Assembly (NCBI GenBank): GCA_017590115.1
Contig: JAGGNK010010225.1
Span: forward strand, 3,410,001-3,474,000
DNA: 64,000 nt
Reading direction: 5' to 3'
DNA from: Montifringilla adamsi
Lineage: Eukaryota > Chordata > Aves > Passeriformes > Passeridae
A program made the translations under genes and the position numbers. Below the pieces are notes generated by a model. That model saw nothing but the letters and a program-made list of their open reading frames with translations. It was not told the DNA's origin and did no database searches. Of the stretch, positions 11,801 to 22,900 are shown piece by piece (positions within the stretch are counted from its first letter, which is position 1; each line of letters starts with the position of its first letter).

Positions 11801-13746
11801 CTTTGGTGAAATGGGGGAGGATAAGCTGGTATGTTATGCTCATCTTGGAAGACAAAATGAGCAATTCCTTCAGTCAGTTAATGCAGTTTGAATGATGTGG
11901 TGCTTTTGGTCAAGGTCACCTTGTGCATGGACTGATACTGTTCGTACAATGAAAAGGAAGCAAACCTTTCTTGCAGGGTTCTTTCTACTTAAATATCACA
12001 GAAATCACAGAATATTCAAGGCAGAACAAGCAAGGGAAAGCTTAGGCTACTTTTTTTTGTCAGAATGCATCAAATAACATACAAGGCATCTATTCACCTC
12101 CTGAACACAACCATTAAAAGGAGTTCAGCTTTGGTTTGTAGTGTTCTTGTCTTTTTCTCACTGTTGAAAAACTCCACTGCTGTCTTATTTAGTAGAAATG
12201 AGCTGTCACAGTTTTTTATCTTGTTGTCTAACTGGCTTGGAGCAAATTGAGACAAATGTGATAACAGCACTATTGTTCAGCAGTAGCTGTATTACACTCT
12301 TCATAATGCTGCATTCTGAAAGCTTTCCAGCATGGTGAGAGAAATTTGACCATACAGACAAGCTCCAGGCCTTTACTTCTTGTAATCTATAAACAAATGG
12401 AAGTCTAGTTTGAATTCAAATAGCAAATACACAGTAGAAGCAGCACTTCTACTGCTGTGAGTTTTTTTTCACTAATGCCTGCCTTTTCTGCAAAGTTGTG
12501 CTGATCAAGTAGGTTTTCTGTTGAAGTAAGTTTTTCCTGCAGTACAAATAGCTGTCTTCATTATGCTCAGTTCTTTCATTCCAGCATTTCTGTTGGTTCA
12601 TTAGCTAAGCATCAGGAACCTAAGGATTTGTTGAAGGGGAAAAAATAAAAGTCTGCTTTTTGTAGAAGTCACATCACTAGTTCGTTTAAAGGGGGGGTGG
12701 TATTATCAGGCACTTTGTAGCATTTCTTAGTACTGCATAGGAATAAAAGTGATCTTGATGTTCATAACTAAATGAGATGTGTCTTTTTTTGGTTGGTTGT
12801 TTTTGCATTTTGGAGGTTGGCTTGTTTTTAAATAAACCCCAAAACTTGTTCCAGATAACTTGTAACTCTTAAGGAAAATGCTTTTGGGGGTTTTCCATTG
12901 AGACCTGTTGCTCAAGAAAATATATAGAATTTCTTTAAGATTGTATTTTCTTATTGAATGTTTTGCTGTGCTTGAATGATGTAGGTTGTAACAAAAACTC
13001 AGTGTAACATCTACTTTGCATGTGTCATTCATGTGGATCTGCCTGGTATTTTAGAGTGACACTTTACTAATGATCAGATTATTGTCAGTTTTCTCCACAC
13101 GTATTGAGGCAGGTCATGTTACTGTGCATGTTTTCATTCTCAACATATTTTCAGTCAAAAATTACTGTAATTGTTCAGAAGGAGATTTTCTACTGTGACT
13201 AGAGAAAGAATAGCTACTCATGCAGTCTCTTTAAGGACAAATACAAGTGTAATTTAAGATTCTGTTTTAAAGTTTCAGAAAAATACAAGTATTTGCATTC
13301 AAAAATAAAGAGGCTTTGGCACTTGTGCTCAGGAACCACAGGAGTCATTAGTTGATTTGTTGGAACTGTACTCTTTTACTGCTCAGTGCTGGCTTGCAAA
13401 AGCTCTGATACAACATTCCTTTGGAATTCAGATAGTTAGTACCAGCCAAATTCTACACATTGGTGTTAAGACTTAATAAAAATGAATTTGAGGGTTCATA
13501 CATCTGATAGGTACTCAAAATATTTATATCAAATAACAGTGAAATGTGTCTTTTCTAAACAGTGTATTTTCAAGGTGACATGGATTTCAAGATTTTTCTG
13601 CGATATTAAGATACTTCCTGATTATTCAGTCTTGTCTTGTCATAACTTAGACAGAAACACCCTGCAGTATTATTTTGGAAGGTTTTCAGACTCTTGATGA
13701 ATTTGTCTTTGTGAAAACTTAGCACTTATATCTGTCTTTTTAACAG
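5895..13746 (+). other. AZI2: AZI2 intron 1
   Basis: About 7.9 kb if exon 1 uses the 5,895 donor, or 8.3 kb if it uses 5,435. The acceptor is TCTTTTTAACAG at 13,735-13,746. It contains an old antisense CR1 piece near 7,975-8,110 and a short GC-rich, CpG-containing patch at about 8,990-9,150 in AT-rich surroundings. I saw no coding exon. Additional non-coding 5' exons are possible but cannot be called from sequence alone. Confidence 0.7.
7975..8112 (-). mobile_element. Degraded CR1 fragment (antisense)
   Basis: The words AAGTTGAAAGGGACCTGG, GATCATCTGGTCCCC and CATCCTGTCCAGTTGTGGC recall the complement of a CR1 3' end, with many mismatches. It is an old, truncated copy inside AZI2 intron 1. 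Confidence 0.65.
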
Positions 13747-13976
13747 CTGTCATGGAGGAGTTAGTAGAGGATGACATCTGTATTTTGAACCATGAAAAAG
13801 CAGACAATGCTCACAAGAGAGACAGCGATATTCCTGTTCCATCCTATAGTGGAGATGAGTCTGTTGCCTCACACTTTGCACTTGTCACTGCATATGAAGA
13901 TATCAAGAAACGACTGAAGGAGACAGAGAAGGAAAACTCCTTCTTAAAAAAAAAAGTGAGAATTTTAGAAGAGAAG
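13747..13976 (+). CDS. AZI2: AZI2 first coding exon (residues 1-75)
   Basis: The acceptor is TTTTTAACAG at 13,746. Five bases of 5' UTR precede the ATG at 13,752. The coding part is 225 nt, exactly 75 codons (phase 0), and the donor is GAAG|GTAAGA at 13,977. It encodes the conserved acidic N-terminus and the start of the coiled coil, ending KVRILEEK. The frame stays open for 28 more codons into the intron (see findings). Confidence 0.96.
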
Positions 13977-16900
13977 GTAAGAAGATGGTTGATGTACCAG
14001 TTTCTGGTAGCAGCTTCTTTTTTGCTCCTGGCTGCATGGCAGAGAAGAAGGTTAAGGATTTGAAATATACACTTGAAATAATTTCCATGTTAAAAAGTTT
14101 TTATAAATTGTTTTATTTATTTAAGTGCAGTTTGTTCCTCTGGTAGTGTAGTTGTGTCATTCTGGCATTTTTGATTCTCATGGGCACATATATGATGCAA
14201 TGCAAAGACAATGGCTGATTCAACAGATGTGTAGTTGCATAGAATTTGTCACTGTACTTTGGGTGCCACTTAATGGTGTTTATTAGCTTGGGCACATGTG
14301 ACACAGTATTGTTGAACAGTGAGGTGCAAAGCTTGTAAATTATCAGAATGCAGGAATTGTCCATCAAAAGAATCTTGTTCATACCAAAATAATATGGAAA
14401 AATTGGCTGCTAAGAATATCCAGCTAGGTCTAGCTAATCAGCCTCAAGTGTGAAATGCAAAGTTGCAATGCCTAACATAGATGTTGGCTTGGCTGGCTTT
14501 TGATGCAGTAATTCTGAAATGTTAGTGAATATTGGAATTTGTTTTATAGGCAGTTTCTCATGGCCATAAGCTAGTGAAGTTCATTGCAGCTAAAAATTGA
14601 CCAGGGCACAGGTTTTTCTCTCCAAGTAAGGAATGTTGTGATTAAATGTATATCCATTGTTCAGAACACTGAGTGTCTTTGCACTGCAGAAGTTTTTGAC
14701 TTTGATAGATGGCATTCTTATATAAGATGCAAAGATAGATCCTAGTGTTAAAAGCTGAGACATTTTTTAGGACTTTCTCCTGACTGTGCTACTGACTCTT
14801 AAAAGCTTTCCAAGTGTGTATTATTTTGTGGCATTGGAATGAAGAAATTGAGTCACACATGGCACAGCTTTGAGACACTTCTTTGGGAATTCTTGGTGAA
14901 GACAGGATTGACTTTCTCTCAGAAAGGAAAAACTATCTCAAGACTGCCTTTTATATAAGGTTTAGGGGGATGTTGGGAATAGGAATAGAGCTTTAGACCC
15001 GAACCATGCTGAGTGTAACATCTTTTATGTTGTTACTCAAAATCACAATAAACAGGATTTGACCTTGACAATTCCTTTTGTCTTGTGTCATTTGGTTTGG
15101 CCTGATTTAGGTTAATTCTCTTGAAGATGCTATTTTATTTTCTGTAGAGAAAGCTTTTTAGTATGTGAATTTCTATGAGGGGGGGTATTGAGAAGGCCAA
15201 GACTGTTAGTGACTTTCAGTCTTTGTCAATAGCTAATGTACCTGTATGCTTAAAAATGTATGGGGAGTTACCCCTTTGGAGTTTGTAATTTCAGTGTGCA
15301 TCGAAACTTCCAGAAAGCTTATTAAGGCTTGTGCTCTAGTTGAGTGGCTTTATTAGGGGGAGAAAAATATAAAGGACAAAACTTAAAAGGAGTCATACAC
15401 ATACAAAAAAATGTAAAGGGCAGGAGCTTCCTGCCTTTGTGGCTTGTTTTTCCATTCTTTCTTTCAAGCAAACACTTTAAAGAGGAGATACTTCAGGTAG
15501 ATAGGTGAGTGTCAATGCTTTGTTTTAGTAATTTTTTTTGTGTGACTCCTAATTTTTAAGAAAATATGTGCAAATCTGTTGTGAATATCTGCAAGAGGTA
15601 GACTTAAAGGAAGTGTGCAGGATAAAAAGAATGAAAAGGAGAATAGAATACTTAATTAAAGCAAGAACTTTTTATATGAATGGATATAATTTGATGTAAG
15701 ACTTCTTTTTTCTGTCTTATTAAAACACTGAATATATTTTAACTCCGTTTCCCTTCTTCTAGCAATCCAGTGGGTAGTGGTTATTCTGCATTGCTTGTCT
15801 CTTGCCATAGCAGGCAGTGAGATGGTGGTGATCTGAAAATTAATAGATATTTGTAAAATAATTCTGCTTTGGCTTTTCTTACATAAATACACCGAAAGAA
15901 ATCTTTATTTACATTATGAGGCATTTAAGAAATTATAGTTGGTTTCCTTTGAACTTGCTATATGTTGTGCCTTTATATGCTTAAAACTCCTTTTTCAAAA
16001 AACAGTTTACATTTTTTCAGAACCTGGAAAAATATGATTAAGGGATTGTCAGTGGGAGTAATCATAACTTATGAATGGTTTTGAAGCACTCATAGGAGTG
16101 AGCTCATAGCAGTCTACTGGAAAGTGTCCCTGTCCATGGCAGGGGGGTTGGACTAGATGAGCTTTTAAATGTCCTCTTCCAAATCAAATTACTCTTATGA
16201 TTCCATAAATTAGTGAGCATTAAGTACTGTTAGAGATTTCAGAATCTGTAGACAGCCTTTGTGGCACTTTTGGAAAAAACTTTGTTCTGTATCAGTATAT
16301 TTGTTTAATTTGTTATCTAAACTGAAAAAAAAGGGAAAAGCTGTTAGATTAGTATTTCAGGCTGTAGCACTGCCTTTTTAAAATTTTGCAGTTCCCAGCA
16401 TAACATACAAAACTCTTCACTTCTCCTGTGTGTTGAACGTTCAGGTGCTTGGCTCCCGGGTGGAAGAGGAATGCAGCTCCGTTGGGCGGGAACAAGTCAA
16501 TAAGGCCTACCAAGCCTATCGAGAGGCCTGCATCGACCGCGACCATTTGAAAAGCAAACTGGAAAAAATGGTGTGCCTTTTTAAGTAATGACTTCAGTGC
16601 TTGCTTTAGCAGCACCACATAGTTAGTACATGTTTACTGTAGAATGAACTTAATATTCTTAAGATCTATGGTATTGGTTTTATGACAATACCATTATTTA
16701 TGACAATACTTGCATAGAAATAATGATTTAAAGTACCTCAGTTTTATTACTGGGCTAGAATAGCGCTAAAAAAATGAAAGCAAAATTTTTTGTTGTTGCA
16801 TTTGTTCTAAAATATTGAATTGTCAAACATGATAGAGAAATGCTTCACAAATTATTTTGGGTTGGGGTTTTTCTCCCCTCTGAAAATAGGCAAAAGAAAG

Positions 16901-19900
16901 TGCGGAATCCTTGAAAAACTTGAACGAACAGTTGCAATCTAAAGAAGTAGAGCTGTTACAACTAAGAACTGAAGTGGAAACTCAGCAAGGTATGCATTTG
17001 GTTACTTCATCTTAAGGTATGTTGAGGAGCTGCAGTGGTTATATTGTGATCTTGGGGCATGAAGAGGTTTAACTCTATATAGGGGCAAGGTAAGAGAGCC
17101 ATGAACAGCAGTGAGGTACTTTGAACTTGTCTTCATTCTCGTGAATGGTGACGCAGATGTTCTGAGGTTGCTGTGTTCTTCCACCCTAGATGATTTACAA
17201 ATTTGAGAAATGGGCACCATCTAACAGTTTATAGGCTGTGTCATGTACATCTCTGGACCCCACCACCTTTTCCTCAGAGCAGGGCAGAGGCCTGTTGAAG
17301 TATAAAGATCATTCAGTCAATCCCACTTGCTCTGGCACCTGCAGAGGATCCAGTATATTTTGCTTCCAATTGCTTTGTCTCACTGTTGGATACGACAAAG
17401 ATGAGGATGTTGTACAGCAATAGCTGCAGTTGCCAACAGTTACTTAGCTGGCTGGGAAATGAGGAAAAATAGAAAGATGTTGGTTGTAGAGAGCCTTGTG
17501 AAAAGAGGAAAGAGAAACTAACACTATAACCTGGCAATTCCAAAAGCCCCAATCCAGCATCTCTTACTGCAGTTGTAAAGAGTGCTCTGTATGTGATAGA
17601 TTAAAACACCATGGTAGAAAAAAACCCTTGATTAATTTAATTACAAGAAAATGCCATCTGTATAAAGTCAGAGTATGGACTGACTTCAGAGTCTGTACAA
17701 ATGCAGTCATTTGAAAGGCATTTTGAGCATAGCTGTGCTTGAATTTCATTACTCTCCAAGAGGACTTCAAGCATGTAATGCACTACTTCAATTGCACAAA
17801 TGTTTAAACCTAGAAAAATGAATTGCAGGTAGTGCTAGTATCACTGTTGAGGATGTCATCCTTTCAGGAGGTAAGAATTGCAGAGTTTGTAAGGAGAGCT
17901 TTGAAAATGTGATGATTTCCTTATTTGTAACTCAGTTTTACTCATAAGAGTACTTTGTTAAAAAAAAAAATCATTTTAACTTAGGGCTGTTTAAATATTA
18001 AATCTGGAAATAAGTGTACCACACAGCTGAAGATTTATGGGTTTTCTTCCTGTCACATTCCTTCTTTTCTTGCTGTCTCACTAATGCCCTGCTACTGATC
18101 TGATGGTAGCATCAGCTTAGGTTGCTTCTTACAAGGTGAATTGCTTCAGTCTAACAAAACTTGTGTAACTTTTATGCTTTCCCCTTTTGTTTGGATTGTA
18201 TCTTTTGTTGTTCTTTGTGGAACTTCTTGATGTTAAACCCGTGGAAAACTTAATGGTAAGTGATGTAATAATACCAATCTGAGAGCAAAAAGACTCATGT
18301 TTTCAAAGCATGTAAGAAGTATGCAAGTTGGCATATATGATGTGTATTTGCCATAAATTGATTTTCTTATTTTCAGTGCCTTTTTATGCTGGTACTTCCT
18401 TTTTCTCTGTGTCAAATGTCCAGTGCATTCCTAGAAAGTAGGGCTCCATGCTTTAAACCCAGAAAATAGACCACCTCTGCCAAGAGCATTACCAGTGTTA
18501 TATTTCCCTGTTGCCATAGACTCCTGTTTCTTCAGAATACAATGTTTTTGTAGGGCATGGGCTGGTTGAAGAGTGTCTTCCATATTGAGTTATATGCTTT
18601 GGACTGAGATTGGAATCTAATTGTCTTGCTTGTCTTCTTTACAGTGATAAAAAGTCTCAATTGTACTCAGGCTACCTGGGAATTAGAGAAGCTGAACAGT
18701 GACCTGAAAGTGCATAGTCTGGAACAGGATCTAGAAAAACTCAAGGAAGAGTGCAACAGTCTCAGAAAGGAGTTGCAAAATTCCAAGCAGAAGGTACCTT
18801 AATTTTTAAGGAATTTTTGTAGTAATGGTTCGTTTCAAATCCCAAGGTCAATCAAAATCAAGGGTTAACAGAACTATGAAGTATACAATTGAGTGAAATA
18901 TTAATATCTTGGTAAAATTATCCTTAAATATTTTCATAGACTGTCATTTTTCTTGGAAATAGGGACAGGCTCCTCAGGGAGGTGTTCATGGCATCAAACT
19001 TGTCCAAATTTAAGATGTGTCTGGATAACACTCTTAATTAGAAAGTTTAGCTTTAGGTAGTCCTGCAGTGAGTAGGGAGTTGAACTTAATCCTTACAGGT
19101 CACTTCTAACTCCAGATATTCTATGATTCTATACAGGTGAGATTTCCCAGCCATTGCCCATATAACAACAGAAAATAAAGCTTTATGATTTTTTATAAGT
19201 AGCCACTGAAGTTCTATGTAACCTGGGCTACTAAGAAAGTTTGGGCAAAAGCTGGCCTCTATTATTTTATTTTTTTTAAACAGCAATGGGATGCTAATGT
19301 TTAAAGATGTCATGAACTGTGTTTAAGGAGGCCTAGTACTTTTCTTTAGGGTAGTTGCATGAAGCTTGTCAGGAAAGTACCTCTTTTGGCACCCTTCCTT
19401 GCCATTTCTGGGGCAAGTATCTGTTCTGAGGGACACATTTAGTAACCTAGGTGTTGTTAGGATCTCAAAAAGAAAATTAAGGTAACAGTAACAAAAAGCA
19501 GTAAGTTATTGCCTAGTGCATTCTTTCTGCTTTCCCTCTTACCTTTGATAAAAGGTACAGCGCCAGTCCCTAGGACTCTGCAATCACACTGAAGTTACAC
19601 AGTGAATGTAAAATATTTGAATGTGATTGTTTGAGGAGGCAGACTGGTTTAGATTCCTTATGGTCATTAATAATGATGATTATGTAATCTGGAATCACAC
19701 AGCATTTGAGTGAGTCTGCATTTTTTTCCACTAGGTGGGGATAAAGCGTATGAGGTGTTTTGTTAACTTCCCTTACTGTTGGTTGTTTCACTTGGGTCTG
19801 GAGCTGTTTCAGGTGCTTTCAATAACTTGTAAATCTGAAGGCTTGCTGTAACCTGTGTGAAGTTCTGGTGTCTTCGGGTAACTCTAGAACAGAGTAACAG

Positions 19901-22900
19901 CTGCATAAATAATTGCAGATTGTATTGTGAGAGTGAATGATGTCAGAGAGAACAGACTAAAATAGCATTTGTAAGGAATACTGCATGTGACACTGTTTAA
20001 ATAACGTTTATGCCAGCAGCTTTTGTTGCACAGAACAAATACAGGGAACAGCTTTTTGTTTTGTTTTGGGGGGTTTTGTTACATTGTTTTTATGGGGTTT
20101 TTTGTTCTTGTTTTTTTGTTTGTCTTCAATATAATTTCTTCTTGATCATGGTAACTGCTTAATATAGGAAATTAAAAAGTGCATGTTTTCAAATGTGGAG
20201 TAATACAGGGCAACTTTTTTTTTTAAGCTATGAATTTAAATCTGTGGGAGATGGTAAAAAAGTTCAGGAGGGGAAAATCTGTCAGGTTAAATACAGTCAA
20301 GTGTGATCAATGGGCAATGACAAATCAGCATTATTTCAACTCAGCTGGTGTTTTCATTATTACTTATTTTCATTACATTAGTTAGTTTAGCTAACATGTA
20401 ATGAAAGTAAGTAATAATGAAAATGAAAACAGGAAAACATGTTTTCAAATGTTTTCTGCCTTAGGCAAGTGTACTTTCTATTTTTCTGTACTTTTAGATA
20501 TTCTTATTTAAGTTTTACATTGTAGTTGATGCAGTGTGTATATTGTATTGACAAGTTGCTTGAAATACTTGCAGCCTGTCTTAAAGCCTGTAAAGGGATC
20601 AAATCCATAACAGCTTTGGCTAGAAGGAATGATAGGAAGGGAGCATGGAAGTAAGGGATATGAAAGGGAAGGGAGCTCATCACAAGTGAGGGTCTAATGG
20701 AAGCACAGCTAACAAAGTGAGCCCAATGTTTGATTTGTTAAACAATCCTGGTAAATTTAGTGTTCTGCCTATATGTGCAATTTTAAAGTAGTCTTTCAGA
20801 CTGAAGAGATAGATTGTGTTCTGTCATAAAAGTAACTTGTGGAAGTAAATTTATACTGAAACAGCTTCCTTTAAGTTAAGGATCTTTATATACTGGGAAA
20901 GAAAAAAAAAAAGACTGTTTAAAAAGCAGAAATTGAGACTTTTCATGTCCATTGAAGAAAGTAATCAATTTCTAATTCTGAGAGTTCAGCTGTTTTAAGA
21001 AAGAAGAGCATGGAGGTGGCTGAGCAATGCCTTCATATAAGTAGGTAGTTTAAGCATTTTTTAGTGGAAATTCTTAGTAGAATTGAAACCCACTTTTGAA
21101 ACCCAATGCAGCTAACAGAAATGAAGACTATACTTGTGAATTTCAGTATTGGGCAAAACGGAGTTTCACTGCCGTTTTTTGAGAGAGAAGATCTGAAATC
21201 ATGCTCATTCACTCTGTCTTCACTCTGTTATGCAGGACCAGACTCAAGAGGAAAATCCATTACATGGAGACCACCTTCAAAGGCAAGACATCCAGAGGTA
21301 TGAAATACTTTATTTTCAGTTTACTGAGGGACAGTTAGTTGAACAAGTAAATTATAGTTGCTGACTGCTTAGGCAGTGTTACTTCAAGTTACATTATTTC
21401 ATTGAAAGTCTAGGTATAGTTATTTAGCAAAATCGTTGTACATTTTTTTCTTTGTTGGGTTTGTAGTTCAGGATGATGAACATTTATATAGTTATGCCTC
21501 TTGGTGCACTTACCACACTTTCCACCAGAGGGAAGAGCAGCCCTTCACAATGCCAGGCTTTAGTGCAGTGGGCCTTGGTGCTTCCTTGGGTGTTGAAGAG
21601 ACTTTTCAGCCTCTGAAAGAGAACATACAGACACTTCCCATCATCTGTTCTGTGGTGCAGTGATGATAACAATGCACACACTACACACAAATCACACTTT
21701 GTCCTTTCACCTTGACTGGATACTTATTCCTGTGGTTCCTCCTGGAGCTTTGCTGTCAGCCTCACACACCTGATAGAAGTTGTTCTCTCAAGACACAGCA
21801 GTTATCTCTTTGATTACTGGTCTGATCAAACTGATCATTTGATCAAATAACTACTGAGCAGATTTATTCCACCAAGTGGTGCTCAGGTGGCAGCCATCTA
21901 AAATAGAACATGGACAATATAGTGTTTATTGTAATTTAATACTAAATGTGTAATAAATATGTAAGCCCATCCAAAAATCTGTGGAGAAAACACCTGAAAA
22001 ACCTCCTATGAGAAACATTTGTTGTAGCAAGCAATCTTGCTTTTTATAGGAAATGGAGGCATTTGCTCCTAGTTAACTTTCTGGAAAGTAGTTACTTTGT
22101 ATTTGTTAGCAGCCTGCAAATCTGACTTTAAATTCTCAGTGTGCAAATCTAATTTGCTGTAGATTTAAACAGGCTGTCATAGTGAAGGTTCATATTACAT
22201 GTTAGCAGGCAGTATAGGATAAACCTCCAGGCACAGGGAATCCTTGGTTTTCAATTACAAATTCCTTGAATTAGGCTTTGCAATGGGATTCTAGGTCACT
22301 ATCCACAAAAACAAAACCTGTTGCATGTGATTTAAGTGGAATTCTGGTATCTTCAGCCCTTTGCAAGATGCTTGTAAAAGTGCTAAATACATTTTAAAAA
22401 ATTCATCCAAGCACTTCCCTTCTGGTTGGTGGCAGACACTTTAGCAGTCCCTATATTTACCACTTCTGTGTTAAGTATTGGACAGTTCTTGATCTTATTT
22501 TTTAGACCAAAACATGAGAATTAAGGAAGTGTAGTTGCCACATCAGCTTTAAAATTAAGTTGTCATCCCTTAAGGGTTCAAAGAGCCAAAAGGAGTCTGG
22601 AGTAGAAAGGCCACAGGTTTAGCTGAACTTCTTGAAATATCAGTTCCGAAAATTTTAACTTTCTGTAAGAATTGCTGACACTTAATACATTATTTATTAA
22701 AATAACACCTTCCTGTGTTCATTAACAGAACTTTATGAATCTGAACGTTTGTATTCTGGGGAAGTATTTCTGTGGATAGAAGTTCTATTTCTTTGTTTTA
22801 AGGGAACTCTCTTAGTGTTGACTTACATAATAGCTACTTCTCAGAGTGATTTTGAACACATTTGTGCTTGGTATTTCATGCAGGAGTGATCCTGTATTGC

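Larger units (their letters stand above)
18794..21235 (+). other. AZI2: AZI2 intron 5
   Basis: 2,442 nt, GTACCT...TATGCAG. It holds a CR1 3' fragment (18,957-19,134) and a long near-perfect inverted repeat at 20,349-20,425. The rest is AT-rich, unremarkable intron. Confidence 0.85.

Noticed and set aside
12000..12030. ATCACAGAATATTCAAGGC resembling a CR1 antisense start
   Set aside because: The similarity ends after about 20 bases, too short to support a repeat.
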